From the NCBI GenBank assembly GCA_017618275.1, contig JAFZUS010000200.1, positions 1-57,557 of the forward strand: a stretch of DNA of 57,557 nucleotides, written 5' to 3'. Below the pieces are notes generated by a model. It was given only the letters and a program-made list of their open reading frames with translations, was not told the origin of the DNA and did not search any database. Position 1 is the first letter of the stretch, and each line of letters opens with the position of its first letter. This DNA comes from Prevotella sp. Its GTDB lineage: Bacteria > Bacteroidota > Bacteroidia > Bacteroidales > Bacteroidaceae. Position numbers and translations under genes: made by a program. This document shows, piece after piece, positions 14,785 to 24,500 of the stretch.

Positions 14785-14806
14785 ATTGTAAGAGAAGAAA
14801 TCTGTG

Positions 14807-16369
14807 TTATTTCGGAGCCTTGTTATAAACAGATTCGAGCGTATAGTCCGCATCATCGATGGTGGCCGCTTTGATCATGGTCTGTACCAGTGACTCCAGT
14901 CCGTTCAGGTAGGTACCGTCGTTGTGGTTGAAGTAGCCATGATGTTCATTGCCACCACCTACGGAGTTGTTGTCCCAGACGCAAACAGGCAGGTTGTAGG
15001 TGTGGGCTGCACGGCAGACATACTCCAGATAGTAGTTACGGAACAGGTTAGATCGGTCTGTCGTGTGCATCACACATCCATACTCACCGATATACACGGG
15101 GATATTGTTGGCGATGAACTTCTCCTGCAGTTTCTGGAAGGTCTCCACGACATGATCCTCATTACTGCCATCCGCATACTTGCCTGCTGCAGCGGTATGG
15201 CCCCACTCGCTCTTGCCGTAGTTCTCTTTTTCTGGTGAAAGCGTGAATGCATCCGGATCGTAGAAATGTACGCTCACCATGATGCGGTTGGCGGCATCGG
15301 TAGGAAGTACGAAACTGCTCTCGAGAGCGAACTTCGGACTTGAGGCATAGGCGGGTACGCCAATCCAGCGGGTGGCATTTTTGCCGCCAGTGGCACGGAT
15401 GGTGTTGACGACCAACTGGTTCCACTCGTTGAGGGTCTTATACTGTTTGCCGCCGTCCTTGAGGTTGTCGCCCCAGCCCCAACTGCCGTCCTGTACCTCG
15501 TTGAACGACTCGAAGAAGAGGAATTCGCCTTTGTCCTTGAAGGCTTCGGCAATCTGCTTCCACGTGGCTTCGATACGGGCCTTGATGGCATCGTTGGTGA
15601 GGTTGTTACCGGCCGCTTGCTTGATGTCCTGCCAATACTCGTCGTGGTGCATGTTCAGGATGACGTTGAGCCCGGCTGCTTCGGCCCAGTCCACACTCTG
15701 TTTGACCTCAGCCATGTAGTTGGCATCGATAGTCCAGGGGGCAGCCGTCTGATAGTTACCCCAAGTGACACAGATACGCACCGTACTCACACCGGCTTTC
15801 TTCAGGTTGGTGAAGAGCGTCTGTGTGGGAGTGGCATTGTCCCAATAGCCCGACTGGTTTGGTTTTCCATCTTCACCACTACTGGTGTCGAAGTGGTTGC
15901 CGAGATTCCAACCCCAACCCAGTTTCTTGGTGAGGGCGGTCGCATCGTTGTTAAGTGGTTTGGCACCTTCCTTGGTGGTGAAATTGAGCGTGAGTTCCGG
16001 TGCTGAGGAATTTGGGTCGGTTGTCGAGACAATGGCACCCTTCTCAACCTTCAAGGTGTATTTCGTTCCCTCTTCCAAGGTGAGAGGAATGTCAACGGAC
16101 ATGGCGGTTGTAGCGTTGCTTTTGGCTGTCACTGCAGTACCATTAAGTGTGATGCCCTTACCTGTGACCTTGACGGTGTTGTTGTAATTCAGGGTGAGTA
16201 CCGTTGTTGACTGGGCGTCTACTTCTGCCCCTTCACTGATGGTCTGTGAGCGGAGGATAAGATTGACACTTGGTGTTGGCTCTGGTTCAGGATCGTCACT
16301 GCCACTGCTTCCACAACTGAACAATGTGATTGCCCCCATGAGCATCAGGAATTGATAGAACTTTCTCAT
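14807..16369 (-). CDS. GH5 endo-glucanase surface lipoprotein
   Basis: This protein has 520 residues. The lipobox is LFSC (Cys19), and GSSGSDD follows, a surface-export type signal. Residues about 35-134 form an Ig-like domain; the GH5 barrel follows from GWGWNLGNHFD (151-161). Catalytic residues by motif are Glu291 in ESFNEV (acid/base) and Glu429 in IGEYG (nucleophile); NMHHDEYW (239-246) and HFYDPDAF are also conserved. Family 5 enzymes with these blocks cut beta-1,4-glucans, xyloglucan or mannans. I favour a beta-glucan or xyloglucan endo-acting enzyme of the subfamily 4 type, which would generate oligosaccharides for the SusCD pair upstream. It has its own promoter after a strong palindrome. 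Confidence 0.88.
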   Translation of the reverse strand: MRKFYQFLMLMGAITLFSCGSSGSDDPEPEPTPSVNLILRSQTISEGAEVDAQSTTVLTLNYNNTVKVTGKGITLNGTAVTAKSNATTAMSVDIPLTLEEGTKYTLKVEKGAIVSTTDPNSSAPELTLNFTTKEGAKPLNNDATALTKKLGWGWNLGNHFDTSSGEDGKPNQSGYWDNATPTQTLFTNLKKAGVSTVRICVTWGNYQTAAPWTIDANYMAEVKQSVDWAEAAGLNVILNMHHDEYWQDIKQAAGNNLTNDAIKARIEATWKQIAEAFKDKGEFLFFESFNEVQDGSWGWGDNLKDGGKQYKTLNEWNQLVVNTIRATGGKNATRWIGVPAYASSPKFALESSFVLPTDAANRIMVSVHFYDPDAFTLSPEKENYGKSEWGHTAAAGKYADGSNEDHVVETFQKLQEKFIANNIPVYIGEYGCVMHTTDRSNLFRNYYLEYVCRAAHTYNLPVCVWDNNSVGGGNEHHGYFNHNDGTYLNGLESLVQTMIKAATIDDADYTLESVYNKAPK

Positions 16370-16407
16370 TTTTATTGTTATTTGATTGTTTAGTTATACT
16401 TCTGATG

Positions 16408-16439
16408 CAAAGATATGAAATATTTCTGTAATTACCAAA
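16408..16439 (-). promoter_or_regulatory. GH5 gene promoter
   Basis: Minus strand: -33 TTTG at 16436-16439, a 20-bp spacer, and -7 TATCTTTG at 16408-16415, about 38 bp before the GH5 ATG. It implies that the GH5 gene can be transcribed apart from the SusCD genes. Confidence 0.75.
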
Positions 16440-16460
16440 TAATTAGTGTTTTTTTAGAAA

Positions 16461-16494
16461 CAGGAGCCTGTTATCGGCCGATAACAGACTCCTG
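16461..16494 (-). terminator. 34-bp near-perfect palindrome after the SGBP gene
   Basis: The block from CAGGAGCCTGTTATC to its mirror half is self-complementary over 34 bp except one pair, centred on CGGCCG. It lies 25 bp after the stop of the glycan-binding protein gene and just upstream of the GH5 promoter. Only a short T stretch follows on the minus strand. It may be a terminator, an attenuator or an RNase barrier that sets the expression of GH5 relative to SusCD. Confidence 0.6.
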
Positions 16495-16518
16495 TCATAG
16501 TTATTGTACCTTTTACGG

Positions 16519-18357
16519 TTACAAGAGAACAATCTTCTTCACGATGATACCGGCACCGCAGATCACGAGACCACCGTTGTTGATCAGTTCATTCATGTCA
16601 TCCTTGGTGAGGACGGTCTTAATAGATGTCTCAGATGGATCTGGTGAGGCATTGCCATCTTGTCCCCAGCCTTTCGTAGAAGGCAGTGCAACCCATGAGC
16701 CATTACCGAAGCGGATGTTGATATAACCTACAGAAGAATCAACCTCATAATACAATTTCAGGGTTGTTCCTTCCTTGACCTTGCTCCAGTCGTAGCCGCC
16801 CCAGGCGAGTTCCTGCATACCGGCTTCCCAACTTCCCAGTTTGAACGAACCGCTCCAGATGGTATTCTCCAGGATGGAGAGCGTGATCTTCGTAATCTTG
16901 AAGAATGCACCACAGATGACGAGACCGCCGTTCTTAACCATCTCATCAATCATGGCTTGAGTCAGTGTCACGGAGAACTTGGTGTCTTCGCCTGTCAGCG
17001 GATTGACATCGGATGTGCCTGGCAGTGCGGCCCATGAGCCATTACCGACACGGATTTGTGACCAGCCTTCCGACATATCTGGTGTGAGGTAAACGGTCAG
17101 TACCTGTCCTGCCTTGACGGTTGACCAGTCGAAGCCACCCCATGCCAGATCCTGCATTCCTGCGTTCCAGTTGCCGATGACGAAGTTACCAGCCCAGATG
17201 ACGGTCTCAGGAGCCTCGCTGTACATGGAGATCTTATCAGACTCTACGCTGTAGTTCCCATGCTGTACGAGAATCACCTTACCGTCGCCCATGCCCTCAG
17301 GAACTATGAAGGTAATCTGTGTGGCAGTCTTGGTGAAGTCTGTCCAGATAGCATCAATAGCAGGCAGAGTCAGGTGAGTGATGCGGTCGAGGTTAGTACC
17401 CTTGATAGTGATGGTCTGTCCGGCCTTCACATCTTTCACAGGACTGGTGCTGCTGACTGTTGCCAGAGGTACAGTGATGTTGACAGATGTTGTCAGACCA
17501 GAGGCAGAAGTCAGTACGACTGTACCAGAGATGGTGTTGGCAGGTACCTGTACCGTGATTGACTTGCCGTCGGCAGCAGTCTCGAAGTTCACATTCTCAA
17601 CAGCCGGGAAGTCAATGCTGGTTACGAGGTCAAGGTTCTCGCCTGTGATGGTGATGGTCTCACCGAACTCAGGATTGGCATTCGACACACCTGTAGCCTG
17701 GGCAGCATCGATCTCAAGGTTGCCAATAGCAATATTGACAGGATTGTCAGAGCCGTCATTGCAGGTGACATCACCTGTCTTGGCCTCCATCGGCACACGT
17801 ACCTGGATCTCGTTGCGTGTATTCTTGATGAAATCTTCTGCATTAACAATGACATGGTTGTAGAACACCACCTGACCGATGTTCCAGACGTATTCACCTG
17901 TAATAGTCAGGATGTCGCCCGGATGGATAGATGATGGAGAGAATGATACGACTTTAATCTCCTCAGAAAAGGTGATATTAGAGGCAGAAACGATGGTCTT
18001 GCCGTCGTTAGTTAGCAAACGGAGTTTGCCTGGTACACACTGGTCGGGAATGGTAACAATCATTTCCTCTGAGTTTTTCAGTTGGAAACTACCATTGATG
18101 AAGGTCGTAGCAGGTGTTAATTTCTGGTTTCCTTCTGGGAAGAGTACCTCTTTCACGTTATTGAGATTGGTACCTGTCACGCGCATGGTCTCGCCACGGG
18201 TAATCGGCATAGGTCCGAAGCCCAGAATATTTACACCGCTCTTGTTGTACTGGTTGGTGTCGAGACTGTCGTCGCTACAACTGGTGAATCCAGCCAGTCC
18301 AACCAGTGCAGCCATAGCCAATACTGATATTTTACGATATATTTTCATAATGTTCAT
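16519..18357 (-). CDS. Surface glycan-binding protein with IPT/TIG and duplicated C-terminal domains
   Basis: This 612-residue lipoprotein has lipobox FTSC (Cys27) followed by SDDSLD, a surface-export signal. Residues about 38-380 contain about four IPT/TIG immunoglobulin-like domains (repeated GxTxTITGxNL patterns such as PEFGETITITGENLDLV). Two tandem repeats of about 114 residues follow (about 384-497 and 498-612), each starting (V/T)IW(A/S)G and sharing AGMQ(D/E)LAWGG(F/Y)DWS, then GNGSW(A/V)ALP. The aromatic-rich repeats are likely the glycan-binding modules at the cell surface. Fourth gene of the SusC-SusD-SGBP-SGBP series. An alternative start three codons later (MKIYRK) is equally possible. 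Confidence 0.83.
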   Translation of the reverse strand: MNIMKIYRKISVLAMAALVGLAGFTSCSDDSLDTNQYNKSGVNILGFGPMPITRGETMRVTGTNLNNVKEVLFPEGNQKLTPATTFINGSFQLKNSEEMIVTIPDQCVPGKLRLLTNDGKTIVSASNITFSEEIKVVSFSPSSIHPGDILTITGEYVWNIGQVVFYNHVIVNAEDFIKNTRNEIQVRVPMEAKTGDVTCNDGSDNPVNIAIGNLEIDAAQATGVSNANPEFGETITITGENLDLVTSIDFPAVENVNFETAADGKSITVQVPANTISGTVVLTSASGLTTSVNITVPLATVSSTSPVKDVKAGQTITIKGTNLDRITHLTLPAIDAIWTDFTKTATQITFIVPEGMGDGKVILVQHGNYSVESDKISMYSEAPETVIWAGNFVIGNWNAGMQDLAWGGFDWSTVKAGQVLTVYLTPDMSEGWSQIRVGNGSWAALPGTSDVNPLTGEDTKFSVTLTQAMIDEMVKNGGLVICGAFFKITKITLSILENTIWSGSFKLGSWEAGMQELAWGGYDWSKVKEGTTLKLYYEVDSSVGYINIRFGNGSWVALPSTKGWGQDGNASPDPSETSIKTVLTKDDMNELINNGGLVICGAGIIVKKIVLL

Positions 18358-18381
18358 TTTTCAATTATCACTTTTCAGTTA
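18358..18381. repeat. Short-word spacer between the two SGBP genes
   Basis: On the minus strand the 24-bp gap reads as TGATAACTG/AAAAGTGA/TAATTGA words directly up to the next start. It is another stop-to-start word array of the AT-rich type. Confidence 0.6.
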
Positions 18382-19665
18382 TCAATACGCTACCGCACGG
18401 ACATTGTCGATACGGATGATAGGATGACAGGTCGTGCCATTCGTCACACCACTCCAGATAAAGAGTGTGAGACCAGTGAAGCAGTCAGGAGTCAGCGGGG
18501 TGCCGGCAGCCGTTCCGTCGTTCTTATACTTGAAGGTGGAAATAGGTATAGTCACCGTAGTCCACTTTCCGCCGGTATCGTATGAACCCGTCTTGCTCCA
18601 AGGTGTCCAAAGTGCGCGCGGGTAGTCTGTACCGTTGAAGAATGTGTTGTTGGCAGTGGGAAGGGTTACCTGAGCATCTCCGGAGAAGATACACTGCATG
18701 GAGAGGTTTGTCCAGGGGTTGCTGGAAGGAATATTTACCTCAAACTTCAGGGCCATGTTGGCAAAGTCAGCAAAGTTGACGATGTCTGACAGACGTGAGT
18801 TCACACCCGTGAAGGTGCCGTCCCAGTCACCAGGCCAGTATTCGAAGGACACATTACCGTCCATCCATGAACCGTCTTCGAGGTCGCAGTCGCCGAGGAA
18901 TAGGTAACTGCCGTCGAGTGAATATTCGTCATTGACAATTTTCATGGGATGCCAACCGTGGTTGGTCAGACCCGTCGGTGCGACACCATCGCCAGTACCC
19001 CAGTCGTTGAACATCATGCCGCGGGTGTCGCAGTAGTTGAATTTTGCCTTCGTACTGCCATAGACGGAAGTGATCTCAATCGGGCCTTCAATGAGTCCGT
19101 CAGGAACTGTAAAGGTGATGTGGCTGATATCAAACTCGTCAATACCGACCTTTGTACCGTTGATACTCAGACTGAGTGGTGTATTGGGGTCGTCAACGAA
19201 GTAATTACCATAGATGGTAGCCTGCTCACCGGCCTGAGCCCACTCGTTGGTCATGTTGTTGATGGTCGGACCAGGTACGAGCACCTTGAAATCATAGGAT
19301 GTCGTGTCGTTGGCGTTGTTGACCATGAAAATCTTATTGAACACCTCACCAGGAATCTTACCGGGAACGGTGACAATCATTGTATGGTCAGTGATAAAAC
19401 TTGGAATCAACTTGGCTTCCTGGTCATTGAAGAACATCTTTGTGATACTGCGAAGATTCTCACCAACGATGCAGATGCTGTTGTCCATGTAGGCACCGGT
19501 GATGATGGAGTCAGCACTTTCAACATTCACGGGACGTATATAGCGGATGGTTGGTGTGCCACCGCTGATCTCATACTTGTCGGGCTCGTCCTTGCAGGCA
19601 GTGAATACAACTGTCGTGAGGGCAAGAGCACTCAGCACGAAGAGACTGTTGATTATTCTTTTCAT
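18382..19665 (-). CDS. Surface glycan-binding protein (SGBP-B-like)
   Basis: This 427-residue lipoprotein has lipobox FTAC (Cys24) followed by KDEPDK. Two IPT/TIG-type domains (about 40-215) are followed by a C-terminal beta-sandwich of about 200 residues starting TRGMMFNDWGTGDGVAPTGL, rich in Trp and Tyr (WPGDWDG, PWTNLSMQ, WTPWSKTG, LFIWSGVTNG). This matches the xyloglucan-binding-type domain of SGBP-B proteins. It should bind a plant beta-glucan at the surface next to SusD. It lies third in the locus, 36 bp after the SusD stop. Confidence 0.82.
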   Translation of the reverse strand: MKRIINSLFVLSALALTTVVFTACKDEPDKYEISGGTPTIRYIRPVNVESADSIITGAYMDNSICIVGENLRSITKMFFNDQEAKLIPSFITDHTMIVTVPGKIPGEVFNKIFMVNNANDTTSYDFKVLVPGPTINNMTNEWAQAGEQATIYGNYFVDDPNTPLSLSINGTKVGIDEFDISHITFTVPDGLIEGPIEITSVYGSTKAKFNYCDTRGMMFNDWGTGDGVAPTGLTNHGWHPMKIVNDEYSLDGSYLFLGDCDLEDGSWMDGNVSFEYWPGDWDGTFTGVNSRLSDIVNFADFANMALKFEVNIPSSNPWTNLSMQCIFSGDAQVTLPTANNTFFNGTDYPRALWTPWSKTGSYDTGGKWTTVTIPISTFKYKNDGTAAGTPLTPDCFTGLTLFIWSGVTNGTTCHPIIRIDNVRAVAY

Positions 19666-19701
19666 ATCTATAATGAATTATGAATTGTTATTTTTGTATG
19701 A

Positions 19702-21504
19702 TTAATACTGGTATGTCTCACGAACGTCCACGTGAACAGCATCTTCCTTCAGGTGTGGGTTGAAAGTCAGATCTTCCATCGGGAACGGGATGGTGAAACT
19801 GTTGACTGTTACATTTGGTGCAGGTGTATCTTCGTCATAGACTGTGTACTGGTCGTTACCGTCGTCATCAGCATTCACGAGCAGCCACTGACCTGTCTGG
19901 AAATAGTTCTTGAAGGTCATATTCAGATTCCAATACTGGTTACGGCGCTGTGACTTCAGTTCTGAGATGGCGCGGTCGGGGTTGTAATAGGCCAGACGGA
20001 CGAAGTCGTACCAGCGGTCACCCTCGCAAGCCAGTTCCAAGCGACGTTCTTTCCAGATTTTGTCAAAGTCCAAAGAGGTCTCTGCAGCGGCATTGGGGAT
20101 AGCGCGCTGACGAACGGCATTGAAAGCCCTCAAAGCATCAGCATCAGTACCCTGACCCAGAAGAACCTTAGCCTCAGCAAATACCAGATAAACATCGGCC
20201 AGACGAAGTATTGGTGTGCAGAGCGAACTGGCCATACGGGCGGCTGAGGTACCGAGAACAGTTACATGATCGTTATTGTCGCCATAAAGATGCTTCACTA
20301 CGTTGCAACCTGTGGGAGAACGGTGCTCGCCCCATGCAGCGCCATTAAAAGTCTTGTCATATTCGAAACGCATATAATCGAATCCGTGAACTATAACGGT
20401 TTTCTCTTTTGGTTTGCCATTTTCGTCTAGGTCGTTCTCATCCTTATACTTGTTTTCATGATTACGCCAAAGGTAGGGAATCACATCGCCTACGGTCATC
20501 ATTGTGGCCTTACGGCGAGTGTCAACGTCAGGACGGGTAGCGGGATCATCAAGGACATTGAAACCAAAGGCATCCTGCAAGTCAACTGATGGACCGCCCC
20601 ATTCGCCCCATACATCACCGTATTCATCGATACCTGTCATGCCGAGATCAGACTGGAACGTGTTCTGGGAAGTCCATTGTGAACTAACCACCCAGCGCCA
20701 TGCAATCATGTTCTCTGGAGACTTGTTGCCTTCCAGTTTAAAGATATCTGCATAGTTCTTTTCAAGTTCACGGCCAGAGTTGTCAATGACATCCTTGGCC
20801 AGACTAGCAGCCATCTGCAGATCGCTGCTGTTCAGTGAGCCAGATACACCAGCCTTGGTCAGATAAACCTTGGCTAACAGGCCTTTAGCACAATACTTGT
20901 CGAGACGACCTTCGGAACACTGCTCAGGCAACCATTCGATGGCCTTCTCTAATGTCATGATGATATACTCATAGACATCAGCCTTCTGCACCTTAAGTTG
21001 GTCATTATATGTTCCTGATTCAATCATCGATGCGTTGTCGTGTACGATGGGCACATCACCGAAGGTGCGTACCAGATAGAAATAGGCCATGGCCTTCCAT
21101 AACAGACACTCACCCATAGTCTGGTTCTTGACGGCTTCAGAAGCGCCACCTCCCTCAATGTACTTACGGACCACGTTGGAATGGCCGTTGACGGCCCACA
21201 GTGAGTATGACATGTTGCGCAAATCCACATCATTGGAGTTGAGCGAGAAGTTCAAATAAGGACTTGATCCCCAGTAATAGTTGCCTGACAGTACTTCACC
21301 CACCTTGAAGAATCCGCGTTGGAAGTCGTACCAGGGTGAATTGTACAGATAATCTACGGCAGCGATGCACTCGGCATCAGTCTTATAATAGCCACTGGCT
21401 ACATAACTGTCTTCTGTCGGACGATCCAAAAAGTCTTCGCAGGAAGCCAGTCCCAGTCCTAAAACAGAGGCAGCCAGAAATATTTTGATTTGATTCTTTT
21501 TCAT
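19702..21504 (-). CDS. SusD/RagB-like surface glycan-binding lipoprotein
   Basis: This 600-residue protein has lipobox LASC (Cys23) then EDFLDRPTED, the typical SusD start (CxDFLD). The tetratricopeptide-like helical core shows VRKYIEGGGAS, LLWKAMAYFYLVRTFGDVPI (SusD signature 'A.aYfyLvr.fGdvPl') and the C-terminal IWKERRLELACEGDRWYDFVRL block. It forms the lid of the SusC barrel and captures oligosaccharides for import. It is 20 bp after the SusC stop in the same unit. Confidence 0.95.
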   Translation of the reverse strand: MKKNQIKIFLAASVLGLGLASCEDFLDRPTEDSYVASGYYKTDAECIAAVDYLYNSPWYDFQRGFFKVGEVLSGNYYWGSSPYLNFSLNSNDVDLRNMSYSLWAVNGHSNVVRKYIEGGGASEAVKNQTMGECLLWKAMAYFYLVRTFGDVPIVHDNASMIESGTYNDQLKVQKADVYEYIIMTLEKAIEWLPEQCSEGRLDKYCAKGLLAKVYLTKAGVSGSLNSSDLQMAASLAKDVIDNSGRELEKNYADIFKLEGNKSPENMIAWRWVVSSQWTSQNTFQSDLGMTGIDEYGDVWGEWGGPSVDLQDAFGFNVLDDPATRPDVDTRRKATMMTVGDVIPYLWRNHENKYKDENDLDENGKPKEKTVIVHGFDYMRFEYDKTFNGAAWGEHRSPTGCNVVKHLYGDNNDHVTVLGTSAARMASSLCTPILRLADVYLVFAEAKVLLGQGTDADALRAFNAVRQRAIPNAAAETSLDFDKIWKERRLELACEGDRWYDFVRLAYYNPDRAISELKSQRRNQYWNLNMTFKNYFQTGQWLLVNADDDGNDQYTVYDEDTPAPNVTVNSFTIPFPMEDLTFNPHLKEDAVHVDVRETYQY

Positions 21505-21524
21505 ATTGATTGTCCTCCTATAAT

Positions 21525-24500
21525 TTAGAATGATAAGTTAATACCGAATGTGCATGTGAACGGTGAAGGATAACGTCCGTTGTCAAGACCGAACACATAA
21601 CCGTTGGCATCCGTCGTAGAGGCACCGATTTCAGGATCGTAGCCGTCATAACCTGTAATGGTTAATACATTCTGCAGGTTGCAGTAGAGTCGGAGATTCT
21701 CCAGATACAGTTTCTTAACGATGTTCTTCGGGAAGGTATAGCCGAGTGAAATATTCTTCAGGCGGACATAACTTCCATCTTCAATATAGCGGCTGGAGAT
21801 GTTCTGGTTGTAGGTGTTGCCGATGGCGACACGTGGGGTCTTGGTATCAGGGTTAGTGACATAGACATTGCTGATGTCATTGTACCACATGCTACCATCT
21901 TCATATACCTTACCTGGGTCGATGGCAGCCAATTGGGCACGGTCGGCGATCTTCTCCTGAATCTGGTTGTTCCAGGTACTTGTCATTGATGTCAAGTTGA
22001 TGGAGGTGTAGTTCATCACCTTATTACCTACCGAACCATTGATAAAGATACTCAGGTCGAAGTTCTTGTAATTGAAGGTGTTGGTGAAACCGAAGGTGAA
22101 CTTAGGCAGCGGAGAACCGATGTTGGTCTTGTCGTTTTCGTCGATGAGGCCATCACCATTCACATCCTTGAACTTCAGGTCACCGGGCCATACCGTGTTG
22201 TTTTTACTGTATTTTGTGGGGTCGGTCTGATGATGCCAGGCAATAATGTTACCCTCTTCATCAGTCTCAGTGATACAGGATTGGGTGTAGAGCGTGTTGA
22301 CAGGTGAATTAAGGATATCGTCGAAATCCTTATAAACACCCTCTACCTCATAGCCGTAGAAGTCATACATCGGACGACCTACAGAAGACACGGCTACCAC
22401 GTCATCCCACTGGCCGTAGCCGATGATGGCGGCAGAAGTCGTTCCCTGAAGGGCAACCAGTTTGTTCTTGTTGAAAGATAACTGTAGGTCAGTGTCCCAA
22501 CTGAAACCCTTGGTCTGCACTGGCGTAGCCTTGAGTTCGATTTCAAGACCAGTGTTGCGCATTGTACCGTAGTTACCGTAAGGGGCGGAGAGGGCTGAAG
22601 AACCATTACCCTGTGTACCTAAATATGAGGGCAACTGCATCTTCATCAACATATCCTTCGACTCCTTACGATACCAGTCGATAGTCAGGTTCAGACGATT
22701 GTTGAAGAAACCGAGATCAAGACCTAAGTCAATCTGTTCCTGTGTCTCCCACTGGATAGACTCATTGGGCAGACCTGTCGGACGATAGGACTGTCCGAGT
22801 GCTGAAGGCATCGTACTCAGGGCGACACCCCATTTGTAACCACCGATGTTGGCGTTACCAGTCTGTCCCCAACCCACACGGATCTTACCGTTGCTGAGAA
22901 TCTTCTGGTTTTTCATGAAGGCCTCGTTGGTGAAGCGCCAACTGCCGGCAAATGAATGGAAACCTGCCCAACGGTTGTTAGGACCGAAGTTCGAAGAGCC
23001 ATCATAACGGAAAGTATAGGTAAAATAGTAGCGGTCATCATAATTATAGGTTACGCGCGTGAAGAATGAAGCCATCGATGTACTGCCGAAACCAGAATTA
23101 AAGTCCTTGTCGGTTTTTTCTGCGAGTGATGGGTTCTGCACGTCGTTACGCGGCAAGTTCTGACCCGTGATGCCTTGATATTTCCAAGTGGATTCCCAAC
23201 ACTCCTGACCAAGCATGGCTGTGAAGTTGTGCTTGCCAATCTGACCTGTATAGGTAAGGTAGTTTTTCAACTGCCAGTATTTGTTGGTATTACTTTGCCA
23301 GTGATCTTGGTTAGCAGCCTTTTGCCATCCACCGAGGTCAACGGAAGGCTCCCAGGTCTCTGCGTTCGAACCAGAGATATCGTAACCGATTTCTGCATGC
23401 CAGACAAGATTCTTCAGGAAACTGACTTCTGCGAAGATGTTACCCGTCAACTTGCGGCGCTCCAAGGTGTATTGGTTCATATTGGCCAGTGCCACAGGGT
23501 TCGGGTTGGTGTATCCCTCACGTACCTCTGCGTAGTAGTTGCCGAATACATCGTAAATAGGCATGTCGGGCAGGGTGGTCAGTGAATAGGTAATGATACC
23601 CTCGCTACCATCGGCACGCTTCAGGTCATCGTTGGTGGTCGAGAAGGTGGTGGACATACCCAACTTCAGCCAGGGCTTTAATTGGGCATCGAGGTTGGCA
23701 CGTACAGAGTAACGTTGAAAGTTAGAACCGATAATGGTACCTTCCTGATTCATGAAGTTACCAGATACGTAGTACTGCACCTTGTCTGTACCGCCCTGGG
23801 CAGAGAGTTGGTGCTGGTGTTGGATGGCGGTCTGGAAGATGGCGTCCTGCCAGTTAGTACCGTTACCGAGGATAGAGGGGTCGGAATAGTTCTGGTTGGC
23901 CTGACTCTTAATGATCCAACCGTCGTTGACAAAACTCTGATAGTACTCTGCATATTCGCGGAGGTTCATCATATCGAGACGCTTTACCTGACGATTGACG
24001 GCAAACATGCCATCGTAGTTAAACTTGGCTTCTCCAGCCTTACCGCGTTTGGTGGTAATCAAGACAACACCATTAGCGCCTTGGGCACCATAGATGGCGG
24101 TAGCAGAAGCATCCTTCAGAATTTCCATTGACACGATATCCGAGGGGTTCAGAGTTGATAACGGGGAGATAGTAGACACCTTACCGTTACCGAGGCGGTC
24201 GGCTAGACCAAAGTCTGCACCAGACTGACCACCTGTCTGAACAATCACACCGTCGATTACGTAGAGAGGCTCCTGATTGGCATTGATAGAACCGATACCA
24301 CGTACACGGATTGATGATGATGAACCTGGAGCACCGGAAGTGGTCACGGCGGTAACACCAGTGGCACGTCCTTGCAGACTCTGATCCAAAGAGGTGATGA
24401 CGGTACCCTTCAGGGATTGTTCGTTGATGGAGGAAGAAGAACCGGAGAGGTCACTCTTCTTCATCGTACCGTAACCGACAACCACCACTTCGTCAAGCAT

